Source: Phoronis australis (lineage: Eukaryota; Phoronida; Phoronidae). From it: a stretch of 64,000 bases of DNA. This document shows, piece by piece, positions 40,801-55,800 of the stretch (its first letter is position 1; each line of letters begins with the position of its first letter). Under the pieces are notes generated by a model, which saw only the letters and a list, made by a program, of their open reading frames with translations, was not told the DNA's origin and ran no database searches. The DNA lies in NCBI GenBank assembly GCA_002633005.1, contig NMRA01000264.1:104039-168038 (forward strand). The letters run 5' to 3'. The translations under genes were made by a program, and so were the position numbers.

Positions 40801-43800
40801 CCGCACATGGTCTAAAGGCATTGCACCACAGGGGGGCTGAAGGGCTTTAGCCCCCACTTTTTTCAATGTTGCGCCGCCCCTGTGTTGTAGTGGCTTATGG
40901 TGTTGCTACTGTCTTGCTATATTGTTGTTGTTGTGACTACCTAATGCAATTCCAAACGTTATAATACAAGTAGTTTCTTCCTAAAGACTTAACGATCTCT
41001 TCAAACTTGCAAGAAATTTATTTTAGCGATTAAACATACCCCAGCCTGTTTGTTCACTACAGAATAATGCCTGACGGTCCATAGATATACAACGTAGGTG
41101 TTTGTACATGTTCAATAGTTATTGTATGGGATTGGTGATATCCTGCATGGAACCTGTCATTCTTTAGAGAAGCTCAAATTTCTCCGATTGTTTTTGTAAT
41201 GTTTGGGGTCATCAAAAATCGCTCAATATTCAATGCTGATCACACGCTGTGTGACCCGTGTTACAAAGACGCTTGTTAAAAATATTGCATTTTATCAGTT
41301 TTGCATAGAAAACCTACATGACTGTGGACATTTAACCTGTTACATTTATAAGGAATATTGTCTCACTTGTAACCACACACACGCATCTTGTGTCTCTGCT
41401 AGTAAGTGTACTGCTGTGTTTAAGGTTTGGAATAGGATTTGAGAAATTTGCCTCAATTTCTGGACATCCGATGTGGAATTCCATTACAAGACACCTGGTG
41501 GTGAGACCATCTCTGAGTCAGCCCACATAGAATGCCAAGCATGTCATGGAAATTGATGACATTTCACCAGTTTGCTAAAAATATTTTGGTTTTAGCAAGA
41601 ATTTAAGAGAAAGAGAAACAGAGGAAGTTATCAAAAGCCAAAATAGTTGCTTAGCATAGCTTTTTATGTTCAATATTACAAGGTAATGCCATGCGTTTTT
41701 CGTCTGATAATACTGCATCTAGTAACATGTGGAGATAATTTGATTGGATCCATGTAGGATAATAGGCCAGGGTTGGCTTACAAAGTGAATGAACGTGCAA
41801 TTGATGTGGAGAAGTTGTTCCTTCATATTTGGTCATTCAATAATACGTATATCTCACGACCCTATTACCATGCATAAAAGAATAAATAATAGAAGGTTTA
41901 TTTGCAACTGATAACAAAGCCATGAATTGCCAGTGGCCTCTCACTGTCACGCCATCTGTGCTCTCTTTCTTAAACTACCTTCAACAAAGTTTCTCAATAT
42001 TATATGACTTAACTGTGACATAAAAGGCTACAAGACTATTACTGGCAAATTATATCACTGATTGTCGACTGGATTACTTGTGTTGAAGATACATGACTTT
42101 GCTCACCTGTCAGGGGACATCGGACATGGCTCTGTAGAATTGGATTAATTAAGGTGTTATTTCTCTGCCAGCACTATTTTATTAGATTGTCCATTTGTAG
42201 ATAATAAGTTTACCTACCACAGAGAACCAAATACAAAATCAATACTTTTCGTTCATGGGGGATTATACACCAGGGTGGTATTGCTAACATCTTGGCAATC
42301 CTTTACAGCATAGTGTGAGATTGTATTCACATGAGAAATTGAAACTTTGTCATTGATCTTTTATGTATGTTAACTTAACATCCACAGCATGCGTTTGCAA
42401 TAATTTTATAATTTTAGGGGTATTATCATGGACAAAGGAATCAATATTTGCTTCAACATGTGAATTTCATGATTTAGTTTTTATTATTGTTTCCTGAAGG
42501 TGTGATTTATCATTAGTAAAGTGAGATGAATATTTTATATCCTCAGCAAAACATACAATACTGTAACTTGTGCTACGAAGGATACACAGACATACAAATA
42601 CCCTAGCCTGTGTCTTTGACCAAATTTGTGATGTCATGACTTGTAATCACAACTATTTTTCTTAAAAATATTGCTTTGTGATAAAAAAGTCATTCCACGT
42701 AACATGAGCCTTAAGTTCGTAGTATTGTGGCAACAGTCTCTTATAGGGGCCCCAGATTTTGAGAACCACTTTTGTGCCCGTTATTCAGTGAGAAAGCTGG
42801 TTCCCCAAATTGTGGGACCACTGTAAGAGACTATTGCCAAATTTGAGAGCGTTTTTGCAAAAATGGCATGATCTTTAGTGACAGGCATAAAGTTTATTTA
42901 AAGTTCAATAGGGCCATCCCAGATTACACAGTTACACTCGAAATTTGCTTATTTACCCACAATGCCGTAAACATCCATCAGGCATTTGCTGCCTCATTTT
43001 CGTGCCACTGGAGTTTCACATGTTATTTGTTGTCTGATTCTTGCATTACTCTAATGCCAAGGAAGCATTGGTGTGCTGTGGACTGATAAATTGGACCAAA
43101 ACCCATGGATGTGTGATCTGAAATTCTTTGTCTTCCTGACATCAATGAGAGACTCAAAAATGTGCCCAATTTCCAAACTAGGTCACACACTTTCTTTTCT
43201 CCAGGCCAAAGGAGAGTTCTAATGTCGTGTAATCCAGGACGGCCCTATCGATTAAGATCTTTCCAATGCAGATCTGCTCAGTTGACTGGGGTTTTTGTCT
43301 CTTGGGGAGGCATTTGGATTATATTGCTTCTCAGGCCGTTGAATCACGATTCCCTGACTCATAGCCTTGATGCTCTGTTATTGCTTTTGCAGAGCCCCCT
43401 GTTATCACACCATTCAGATTCTCACCCCAACTCAAGCAGGGTCAACGTGTATCCGTTGCATGTGTTGTCACCAGTGGTGACCTGCCAATCACCATCAGCT
43501 GGCTCAAAGATGGCCAGCCACTGCCGCCAGACATGGGCTTCCAAACACGAGTGCGTAATTTGTTTTGTATTCAGCATGTTGTCTCTCAACCTCCCTAACG
43601 TACAATATGGTGTATTAGGGGAACTTTATTTTATCGTGTTCCTCATAACTAAGACAAGCATTATAGTCGTTGATTTTTTACTTTTTACTACCTGGTATTT
43701 TTTTGATAATTAGTGGCAATGTAGTCAGACAGTTATGAATGGGAAATGTTAGTTTTGCTAATTGTTTTTGTGACTAAATTTAAGACACAATTTTGGAACA

Positions 43801-46800
43801 AGCCTTAGGGATTTTTTTCTTGTACATTTTGTGAAAGAGTAAGGGCCACCAAGTTAGAGTTTTGTCCTTCTTACGTTCTGTATCTTATCTACCTTCTTAT
43901 GATATTTTGAATATTATAATTATGAGCATTCACAACAGCTATTGAACACTGAAAAAAGTGGATCAAGTTTGGTATGATTTGTACAAAATTGATGAGGATG
44001 CTTGGTAATGTCTGAAATGGCATTTTAAGGCATTTTTCATTATTTGGCATATTTTACTTGCTCTGAGTGGTATTCTGGACCTTTTTCATCATTTTTTATT
44101 AAAATAAAATTTTCCTAAGTGGCAGTTTGACTGTGATAAAGCCACATGTATGTGTTTGAGGAGTTGTATTAGTTTTATTACCTGGTATCATTTCTCAAGT
44201 CAACTGTGGCTACTTGTCATGTACTGAAGCTGGGACTGAACATTGAACATGCATCTAGACCATTGACCAGAGTTATCAGAACAGAAAAGTTTGCTTACCA
44301 TGTACCAGCTGACATTTTGCTATTTTTGTGGAAATTCAGAAAATCTGAAGTTCCCCTTAACAGTGGGCTAAATAAATTTTTGTTCTCAAGATTTATTACT
44401 TCTGCACAATGAAATGATTATGTTCTTGCTATTCAAGAAAATTGATGCTTACTCGAGTACTCTGTCGACCGAGGATGCCGTACCTCGTCAGAATGGCAAC
44501 TACACCTGTGTGGCCAGTAATACTGCGGCCACGGCGAATTACACTGCCACCATGCATGTGGATGGTGAGTATGTCATGTGACACAATATAAATTATTCGT
44601 AAAGATTTGCTTGTAATTTTGCTAACACTTAAGACCTTTTACTCGACAGACACATCTAACTTTGGTTCTCGTAGTTTCTTATTAATAGCTAAGTGCCAAT
44701 CGATACAAGGGTGGAAAATGAAGACTTCTGGAAAATGTAAGAAAGACTCACTCAGCATCAACATAAGTTTTACCCCCGTGGCTTCACGAGCTCAGAATGA
44801 AGATGAAAATAACATTTTTGTTTCTTACCTTAAGTTTGTTATTTCAGTACCTCCTCGCTGGGTGAGTCCTCCTCAAGATTCGTTTGTTGTCCTCGGTCAC
44901 AAGGTGATGCTTCACTGTCAGACAGCAGGCACGCCTGACCCTGTAGTCACCTGGAAAAAGTCTCAAGGTAACCTCTCGATTTGAAAATGGTCCGTTGAAG
45001 TACTTTAACCCTGTTGTAGGAAGCCTGTGTTCCTGCCAGCTGTTAAATTTAAGGAAAGCTTGTCACTGTATGATATCTGCTCAATATCTCTTTCTTACAT
45101 TTGTGGCAATGGTTCGGGCATTTGCTTTTTGACTTATGGCTAGTTTTTTTTCATCTTTATTAAAAAGAAAAATGTCAGTGCCTTCCTTGATTGACTTAAT
45201 TGATTGTCTTCAAATTCGAATAAAAATAATTGTCGCAATTATTATCTTTCAAAAGTTCACACAGCAAAATTTCAACTTATGTTTGCTGATGACACTCAAC
45301 CGAGCCAATCATGAATTAAAATTTTCATCCTTTGTATTTTTGTATAGAAATTAGATAAAACAATGAAAATATTTAATCATTTTGCCATACTGTGCTCTTC
45401 CTTGTAAACAGTATTGATTGTGGGACAGAAATAGTGTTGGTTATCTTATTTTTTCTGATGAAATACTTAGAACGGGACTGATTATTACAACAGGTGCTGA
45501 ACCCGGCAACTACCGACCAATGGACTTCAGAAGCGACTCTCGACTGAGGCAGTTTCCGAATGGAAGCCTTCAGATTGAAAACGCACGCGAGTCCGATGAT
45601 AGTTCTTATCTTTGTCACTCTGACAATGGGATTGGGACCATCAGTAGAGCCATATTTCTCACAGTTCATAGTAAGTGGTTGCAGATGTATTTTTGACATC
45701 TCACATGTTGACTTCTTATCACTGTTTTATGGTTAATTTGTGTGTTGCAAGTTAGGTAGAACTAGAAAGCATTTACTGAATTCACAAATTTCTGCCAAGT
45801 CATCGCAGTCATAAAGTGCCCTCACCTGAGCTCACTACCACAATTTTGATAACTTGGGATTGACCGTTGTCAAACAACCTATGAAAACTTTATCAAAATC
45901 CGTTAGTTTCATATGCTCTAGTCATCATAACAGTGACTAATAAGACTGATGTGCCTAAGTTGGATTGGTTTCTCTTCTAGTCACTTCTCTAGAGGCCAGT
46001 TCACTACCGGTCATTTCACTAGCGGTCATTTCACTTCCGGTCACTTCACTACCAGTCACTTCACTTCCGGTCACTTCACTACTAGTAATAATTCCTCATT
46101 TCAGTCCCAGCTTCCTTCAAGACACAGCAGGCCAACTACAGTGTGGTCAAAGGTCAGAACATCTCTGTTGAGTGCCGCGCAGTCGGTGACACACCCATGC
46201 AGATCTCTTGGCGGTACAACAGTGCCCCTCTACTTCAAACACCCAGGTATAGTTTGCATCCAGTGTAATGACTCGTGTGAGTGGCTATCCAGGTTCTCCA
46301 GGCTCCATAGCAGTGACCTTGACATTTGAAATTTGTCAGTTATGTAGGACCCTCAAACAATGTCCAACTTTGGTTTAACTTCAGTCATCATATCTCAGAC
46401 ATGGCTGATCAGATCAACATCAAACTTTCGGATACTATGCTGTATGCACTATTCTCAAAAACCATGATAAGAATTGTTTTAATATTTTCAATTTTTTCAT
46501 GATGAGCTAATAAAAATTAGACTTTTATAATTGTCATAAAAAAATAAGTTGCATTTAACAAAATGACATTTTAGAAAACTAAGTTCAATGGTATTTTTGA
46601 GATCTTGTCTTGAACATTTGTATATCAAATAAAGTTTGATCATGTTATTGATAACGTTGTTTTTCTATGAATGCACCTGTCTTCCTAGCTGAATTTTACT
46701 ATAAGACATATCGTCATGACCCAATAAATAGCAGATTGGCAAAACGCCAAAAATTTACTTTCAGAAAATATATATTTTCAGAGACTTAAAATCCATAGTT

Positions 46801-49800
46801 TTGTAAATATTTGGCTAATTACATACTTGTCAATAAGGTGCTACATAACCTTGAGTAATTTGTGACTCATAATTTTTCTCTGTGTTGAGTGCTATCAGTC
46901 TTGTAATGACAATACGCTATTGACCTATCGCCAGGACTTTGAGTGATAGCTTAAGTGACCAATCAGAACGCAGCCTTCTTGACACACCTTCGTTTCCAAG
47001 CCGTCATTTTACCTGACAAACAACACGTTGCCGGGTGATATTTATTGTTTGTTTGTCAACATTTCGCAAGGGGCAGAGCTTGCGATATGTCAATTGTTGG
47101 TACTAGTTACAGAATAAATAGGACCTCATTGAGTAATTTACATTTAGTCACTGAAAGTAAAAAATGATTTGACATTTAACTTAAGGAAATGGTAAAATGA
47201 GTGCTGCGATTTGTTCTCTAGGCTCTGGTAACTTCAATCAGATAATGAAGTCAAGTGGTTGTCGCTGACAGCTAGTCTTGTAGATTTCTGTCTGTTTCTG
47301 AAACCATAAGAGATTGGTCTGGGCTTCAGTCGTCACAACTCAACTGAGACCATAAGAGATTGGTCTGGACTTGAGTTGTCACTACTCAACTGAGACAATA
47401 AGAGATTGGTCTGGGCTTGAGTTGTCACTACTCAGCTGAGACCATAAGAGATTGGTCTGGGCTTCAGTCGTCACTACTCAACTTGCTTCAATCATTTATC
47501 TTCTTTTCCTTCATCAACAGATACCAAAGGTCAGAGTTCAATTTTGATAAAGGTTACGGTAGTCGGCTGAGGATAGCCCTTTCAGAAAGATCGGACACAG
47601 GTTACTACTTGTGTACAGCCAAGAACAACTTTGGACATGACCAGATGCTGGTCCACCTGGTAGTTCAAGGTATGATAATTATATGCCAGCAGCAATGGTA
47701 CATTACCCACTCTGTATTCTTTCAGCAGTTGCATGAATCATTCTATTTTTCATGAAACTTCATGTTTATTAGGGGTGTTTATGTGATTGAGATTAGAACT
47801 GTTAATAATAGGGCTATTGAGCTTCTCCACATACCAAGTCAACCTAATAGCATTCAAGTGAGTGGATAGTGCTGCCACCTGCAGTCATTTTGTTGCCCAG
47901 TTTGCAACTGTTGGTCATGAAAGTAAACACACCTGGGTTGTATTATTCAGATCTCAACTGCTGTATAGGTCTTTCATCATTTTATGCGAATATTGAGATT
48001 TATAAGTGTGAAAATGTTTTTATGAAAGATAAAATACGTGTCATAAATTGAACTAATAAGCAGAGGTCATCATTAGACTTCATATTTCCAGAGAGTCCAG
48101 ATCAGCCAGCCAATCTAGCTGTTGAACAGTCAAAAAGCCGTACTATAGTTGTATCCTGGACAATGCCTTTTAATGGACACAGTGAGATCACCGACTATAT
48201 TATACAGTATAAGAATAGCACAGGTCAGTCATACTTGAATTTCCAGGAAGGTGTTTTTAATCACCGATGATGGTAATTCTCAAGAATAGCCCACTTAGAC
48301 ATTATTTAAAGTCGCATGGTGTGTTAATTAAGGTCATTATGTCAAAAGTGGAGTCAAACTGGAATAAACCAAGTTTGAGAGGACGAATCTTGCTGTACAT
48401 TAAGCAATTGGTGAACTACACTCAACTCATCGTACATGCTCTATATATTAAGAAACAAAAATTTGTCACATTAAAATCACTCAAAAGGATTTTAATCTTA
48501 CTCAAAGGTGGCGCTGCTTATGGCATTAATGGGCAGACAGATTATAGATACAAAAAGTGGGTTTCTGGAATTGAAACTAACTGCAATTGGGATATTGGTT
48601 TTCATATTGATCTCTTGGTATCTGTATAATTATGCACTTCTCTTTGCCATCTTTGTGTTATCAGCCCAAAAGTCTCGTACTCTTATATGTTTACTGTATG
48701 TGACTACTTAGTAGTGCTTTGACCTGATGTTTATACGCGGACCTTTGGTGAACTTCTGACCTGATTCTACGTCTTCCAGTGCTGTAGAGTTCAGTTCGTT
48801 TTCAGATGTCTGGCAAGGTGTCATACAGTCGGTGACCATCCGAGTCCAAGATGGTGGTCATACCCAGGGAGCGGTCTCGGGCCTACACCCTGCTAGAGCT
48901 TATGACTTACGCTTGTTGGCTAAAAATAAGATTGGTGTCAGTGAACCCAGCTTACCAGTTAGTGTGTCTACAGGGGAAGAGGGTATGTTTCATTGTTTGT
49001 AGCTTATTCACTGCTTTTTGTATGTGACAGGTTTGGATGCAGCAGTGCTCTTAGGTGTTAAAAAGAGTTTATGTTTGACATGTGTTCCAGACACATGCAA
49101 CTGTTTTTCCAAGGCCAAGTAAAAGTTTGTCTTCACATTTGATTGATAAAATATAATTTTCTGTCGTCTAGAATTTTCAAGTGATTTAGTTTTGACGTGG
49201 AATTTTTCCTGATGTAAGAAATGTGAAACAGGAATTACATACTAATGAATGGGTATGGCAATAGTAATGAATGTACGTACATTTGTCTCCATTTCAGGTA
49301 ACATTTTTTTTTGCAATTGGAAGCCTATTAAGAATTTTTAACTGAAATTAAGTATAATGAGTTTCAAAATATTTGTATTCGTTATCCAAAATGCATTCTA
49401 CTGTGCAGTTTAGTGTTCAGGTACAAATGTTTTAACTTAATTCCTCACTCCATTCGACAGCTCCCTCTGGACCTCCCCTCAATATCAAAGTCAACGCTGA
49501 GAATTCGCAAGTTCTCAAGGTCACATGGTCTCCGCCGTCAGTCGACCACTGCAATGGCATCATCACTGGCTACTATATCCACTACAAGGTGCACAATAGT
49601 AGCTCCCCCTGGCGGCACAGTACGCTATCTGTCGGAGAGGTGGTGAAACTAGAGATGGTCTTGGACAATCTTAAAAAGTTCACACGATACTCTGTACAGC
49701 TCCAGGCATACAACGCCAAGGGTACCGGGCCGCAGTCGGACATCGTTAATGTATTCACCTTGGAAGATGGTAAATTTTGTCTATGGTCAATGAATGAAAA

Positions 49801-52800
49801 ATATTAGTATGCACATTGTGCCATTTAAGAGGTCTCACAAGTAAAAATCTTGATAATAATGTTTTCCTTTTTGAATAAAACTGGTAATTGTTTTGTAACT
49901 TTCAAACACTGGTTTCCCTCTCCCACCTAATAATAGGCGGTCTACTTCTTTGTAGCAATTATTCGTTTGTCAAAAACTGGACGTGCACGTCTTTGCTTGA
50001 CTTTACTGTCTTGTTCAATAATATGTATCCTAAAACCATAAGGATATGCCTATTTTAGCAAGTTGTTAAAATGAGATGCGGGAATAGTTAATCACCAGTG
50101 TCTGATGTCTGTGTTCCAGTTCCCAGCTTGCCACCTACTAGTGTCGCGGCAACAGCTCTCAGTTCTCAGAGTATCATGGTGGTGTGGTCTCCCCCACCTG
50201 TCTATACACTCAACGGCATACTGCAGGGCTACAAGGTTATTGTCAAGCCTGTCAGAGATGATGAAGGTACCTGTCAAAACTCTATTTTGGTATGACTGAT
50301 CATCATCAATATTTTCTCCGGTGTAATCTATTTTGTTTAATTCGTAAATATTGATTATCTAAGCTACAGAATATATGCACGTTTTTGGACTGGCTGTATT
50401 ATTAACACAGCCTTGAAGCATACGGTGAATTCTCACCAATTTCAGACAAACACAATTTGCCAAATTGTCCTTTTTTCATCTTTCAAAGGCACTTAATGTC
50501 ATTATGAGTAGCCGCAGTGTTTGAAAATATGATGGTAGGTATGGTAATGAAGAAGAATATTCTAAAGCACAACTTTGATACTACTAGTCGTTTATTGAAA
50601 AACGTGAAGAAATAAAAGTTCACTTGGTTGCCATATTGTGTCCTAAATTGGCGAGATTTTACTGTATTGTGAGTGGCATACACTCGAGCTGGTTATCTAA
50701 GGTAAGATTTTATGCGATGTTTCAGATGAGAGTGACAGCCATATTCAGACGAGCACCACTATGCAGGTGGGCGTGTACAACCTACAGAAGTACACTAACT
50801 ACAGTGTCCAGGTGCTGGCCTTCACTCGCAAGGGTGAGGGTGTTCGCAGCGCCCCCTTGTATGTCATGACAGAACAGGACGGTAATCAGTCATGTTGTCT
50901 TTACCAGATTGCATTGAACAGAGAGTGATAATTTGCTAGACGAAATAGAATTATTCTGATTTGTGGTAAACATTTTTACCACGTTTTACTTCATAACTTT
51001 ACCTTTTGGTTATTTGATGGATTAACGAGTTTATTATGCAAAATCAGTGGGTGGAAACAGTGAATAAAATGGGTATATCTGTACATGTTAGGATCATTGT
51101 TCTCATCAAAATACTGCCACTAGGGGGCGCCAAGTATAATTTTCAAATTAAATTCCTCATTTGTGGTGTTTTGTTCTTGAAACACTTATTTGCTCAGAAA
51201 AATGACACTTTTTCTATCAAATGGTTGGGCACATGTCTCTTTTATGCTAAATGTTTGTGTTTACATTTTGTTGTAGTGCCTGGTTCACCTTCTGATGTGA
51301 AATCGTTTGCCACAAACTCAACAGCAGTACTGGTCACATGGTTACCACCAGATCACCCTAATGGAGTACTGAAGGGCTACATTGTGTACCAGTTGTCTGA
51401 GGACACGGTCAGTACTGGCCTTGGTCTAACATGTCATCATTTCCAAAAGACAAGACAAAGCTAATTTTTTTATTTTGTAACTTTAAATTTATTACTGGTT
51501 TGTTTTAATCATTAAATAAATGTCTGCATTAGGTTTTTATTGACTTTATACGAATTAAAAAAATTGTTGGGTATTTGATAAAAATTTATTTATTTCAGAT
51601 ACTGAAATAATAATTATTTTCTTAAAAGTTTGGTGTCATGTCCGTAATTTTACAACTTGTTCTGATATTAATTGGTCATAAAGAAATGAAAAGTTATGGA
51701 CACTACACTTAAATACCTTTCCATCTGATTATCAGATTAAAAAACTGTCAGTTCCTCCATTTTAAGACAAGTTTCTGCATAGCACTATGTTGAAGTGAAT
51801 ACTTATCTTAAATTGAGAACTTTTTGCTTTTTACAGTATATCATAATTGTATGTAACTACCTCTGTACACTCCAACTTGAAAAAGGATTTACGAGCACTC
51901 GTTAGTGAGACTGCAAACTTTTACTTGCATGATTCTTTTGTGTGTGTCTGGAAAGTCATCCGTGTTATGTGTCTCAAGTTATGAACTGGCAAACCTGTTT
52001 TCAAACTGTGTTGATACAAAACGTCTGATATTTGAGAAATGTGACAAATGACAAAATCGCCCATGCCAATCTTCAAAATCTAGGTAATTAAATTTTGGTT
52101 ACCCAAATTTTAGACACTATCCCAATTTTCCTATGCATCTCTCGGTGCAAGCCTTCTATCTTATGCCTGGACCTTGCATTGTTTTACTAAAACACCCCAT
52201 CTCCTTCAGACAGTCTGACCATTTCCTTAAATCTGTTTAAATGTTCCTTGCAGGCTGATCCTATCAAGCACACTGTCAATCCAACCATAACTCGATTGTA
52301 TGTATCCGGCTTGTCGACCAATCAGATCTATTCATTCCAAGTGACGGCTTCGACAGTGATAGGGGAAGGAGATAGAACCCGAGTGGTCAAGTCGTCCCCG
52401 CTAAATCAGAGTAAGAGTTTGTATTTATTTTACCATCCCTATATCTCTCGAGTTGTATCATGTTTGTCTTTTGAAATGGAAGTCACTTATTGGTTCTCCG
52501 TTTTCAAATTACCCTGCTGTGAATAGTTGGTCAAAACATGAATATTGTCACCCTCAGGTTTTTCCTTTGTTTATTTTGTCTTCTTTACTTTCACCAAAAT
52601 TGAAAAAAATCTAATTGTGTTTTATCTTTTTTATACTTATGTATCTTTTTGTAATTTTTTATTTTACTTATTTTTTGCATAAAAAGCTCTGAATGTTTTA
52701 TGGAATTCTTGTTCCATTCATGTGACATTTGAAAAGTTTTTTTTGTTGTTTGTATTAAAGGTCTACAGGTGGAGGTTTGATATCGTAGATGATGGTTGTT

Positions 52801-55800
52801 GTTATAATTACTCTCTTTTCCCAGTTTCTGCCAGAATTGCTACATTCCCCCACAAAATCCTCATTCAATGGAAGAATGATGTCATCCTACCGTGTGACAG
52901 TATTGGGGATGTGCCACTCAAGGTCACATGGAGCAAAAGGTAAATACAAGATCACCTAGATATGAAATGTATTTACATTTAATTGGTTTACTTAAGAGAA
53001 AAAAGAATTTGTAACATGCAATTTTTACTTTAAATTTTTGAGAATATTTTTACTTCATTATATGTAGAAATTCTGCCACTGACTATAACTAAGTTCAGTG
53101 ATCTATTGACTTCAGTGTTGTTTACTTAATTATAAGGCCAAAAAATCAGCTAGAAATACACCACAGCTTCAATTTTCAAAACAACCGCAGACCAGAACAA
53201 ACTATACTTTTTATTGTACCACCTTTTATTTTTATTGTGTTCTTATTTGCACAGGCAATTGAGAAACGTACAAGAAATCACTCCATCAGACAACATTCGC
53301 TTGCTCAGCAATGGCTCTCTTCAGATGTTAAATGTACAGAGTGCAGACGCTGCCGACTACGTTTGTCGAGTCTCTAACGATCACGGAACTGATGAGATTA
53401 TCATCACTTTGATCGTCCAAGGTGAGTATACTGTTTTGGTGGCTGCTGTTTTTTCCTGTAGTGTGTATCACAGAGTTGCTTCTGAGAACTATTGATCAAG
53501 CTATAGGTCATCATGTTTCAATGAAGTCTGGCTGAATGATGTAATTTAGTTATAATTTCAATTTTTTGTCGTCATTTTCTATGTGTTTATAATTGAAAAT
53601 TGATGAAAAGAATAAAAAGCTGCCATTTATGCAATTCCAGCAAATATTTTGCATGCCAAAAATCCTGGTTATTGCAAAATGTTGCATTTCCCGTTTTGAA
53701 ATAGTTATTGAAATTATTTTGAACCACTGCAACCATCACAATAGAAAATGATGTTATGAAAGAAATGACAAATTTCTGTTTTTCTGTCAATGGTATTGCT
53801 GTGTTAAGGCCATCTCAAGTGCTGTTTTATGAGAACTAAGAAGTGGGATGACGTTTCCGAAACTGATTTATAACGTAAAATAATCTGCCGCACATTGTTC
53901 TAATCTGCCTACCGATTCTTTCTTGCTTCAAAGTGAACCGTGAGAGTGTGTGTAAGTATACGAGTTGTGATTAGAGATGTCGTGTGTCTCCTTGTGTATC
54001 CTTCCTGTATATTATCAGCTGGTGTGTGCGAGTGTTGCTGTAGAACCGCGTTGAAAATGCTGTTGCAGGGGTCGTGGGTCAAGCGAACATTGGGGCTTGG
54101 TTATCCAAAATGCATAGGGGTTAATAAAAATGTTCTTTACCCAGCCAGGACCATAAGCTCTTTGTTAAGCTGTGTTTACTTACACAGGACACCTGAGGCT
54201 GTTGTCTGACTAAGAGCAGGGTTCATACAGAACTACTTTCACTGACCTTGCATGCCAATTTCAAAAGATCTATTGTGTGTGGACAAACACCAATGATTTA
54301 CAATGGTCGGCAAAATTATTAATCACTATGCAAATTAGTTATCCCTTCCAAGCACAAAGTGAAACATTTTTGGGCAACTTTTTGTGTTTGTAAGTAACAA
54401 AAATTTTTACCATGTTGGAAATTCAGCACAAGTCAGACGCTGTTAGTTATTTATAGTTATTGTAAAACTCAGGCTAAACAGAATTTAGTCAAGCCACAAA
54501 ACATGTTAAATATTTCAATTTGAACACAGGTGACACTTTGACGCTGTTCCAACTCTACTTGTAAAAATGGTTAAAAACTGTTACGAAGCTAAAGACAGTG
54601 GGAAAGGAATCCTTTGTATCTTTCATGCAGTTTGTCTTGAACTATATTTGCCTGCATTTATAAAAAATGTCCCCACTTCCTGGATTCAGTTACTTTTGGT
54701 AGGAATCATTTCCAAAAATAACTTAACTGCATTTTTCTCGGTCTGTACATCTGGCTAAAAACGAAAAATTAGTCTCGTAATATTCCTTACCGTAGTAGGA
54801 CTCTACTTCTGTTACAAACATGAACACAGGTAATGAGTACATGCACCATTTTTGAATTCACAACTTTAAGGTAGGCCAACCAATAAACTCTGGAGCATCA
54901 TTTTGGGTCACTGATTGTTTAGCTGTTTAAGTTTGTAATGAAAATACAATCTTCACGGTATGAGACTGATTTTATCAGGGTAAAAGGCCCAATTAGATTT
55001 TTGTTTTTTAACCAGCTAAACAAGGCAAAATGTAGGAAAATGTTGTAGAAATGGTAATAATATCCTGAGAACTCATTGAAAGGGATAACGAATTTGAACG
55101 AAGGCTATGATTAGTTCCCCTTAGCTGACGACGTTAGCCTACATGAAACCCATGAGTGTTTTGTGGCTTTTTGTACTTGTGTACATCATGTGTTATTTTG
55201 AGCAGGCAGATATTGTATGTATTGTAGGTAACTAGTAAGTACATCGTTTCACTTTGTGGCCCTCAGTTGTTTGCTGTCAACAGAAACTCTTGGTGAGTCG
55301 AGGACCATGCAGATATGGTACATGTACCGTGAGTTTTCGTGTAATTTATGCTTACTTTTCATACCCGCAGTTCCACCCAATCCACCCAAGTTGTCAGTTG
55401 CCGTGACAACGTCATCAACAATCCAAGTCAACTGGAGGTCAGGCAGTAATGGAGGAAGTGCTATCACAGGTAAGTCCATTTTTATCAAGATTATAGGATA
55501 GATACTCTTCTAAGAGGACAGCTAGTACTATTCATTAGATATTTCTCTCATTTGAAGAAGGTGTTATAAAATGTATCAGATATGTGCAGGGAGAATATTT
55601 TTTGAACATTGTGAATTTACCAATAAATCACTTTCAAGGATTTCGTTTAAATTATTGAATTTCCGCTTGCGATTTCGGTTGAAGCATGAATGCAGAGCGA
55701 CATTTTATGAAATTTAAATGATATGCAAAGAATTATCAAATGAAAGAAAACAATCATTTTCAGTTGTTCAAGTTTTCCTTCACTTATCTGCATAACGTAA

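Noticed and set aside
43162-43713. 183-residue open frame
   Set aside because: It covers Dscam exon 9 in a different frame and has no motif. The Ig7 frame is clearly the coding one.
45949-46329. 126-residue open frame with repeated short Ser/Thr/Gly/His motifs
   Set aside because: It is a minisatellite read through in another frame than the Dscam exon 13 it overlaps.
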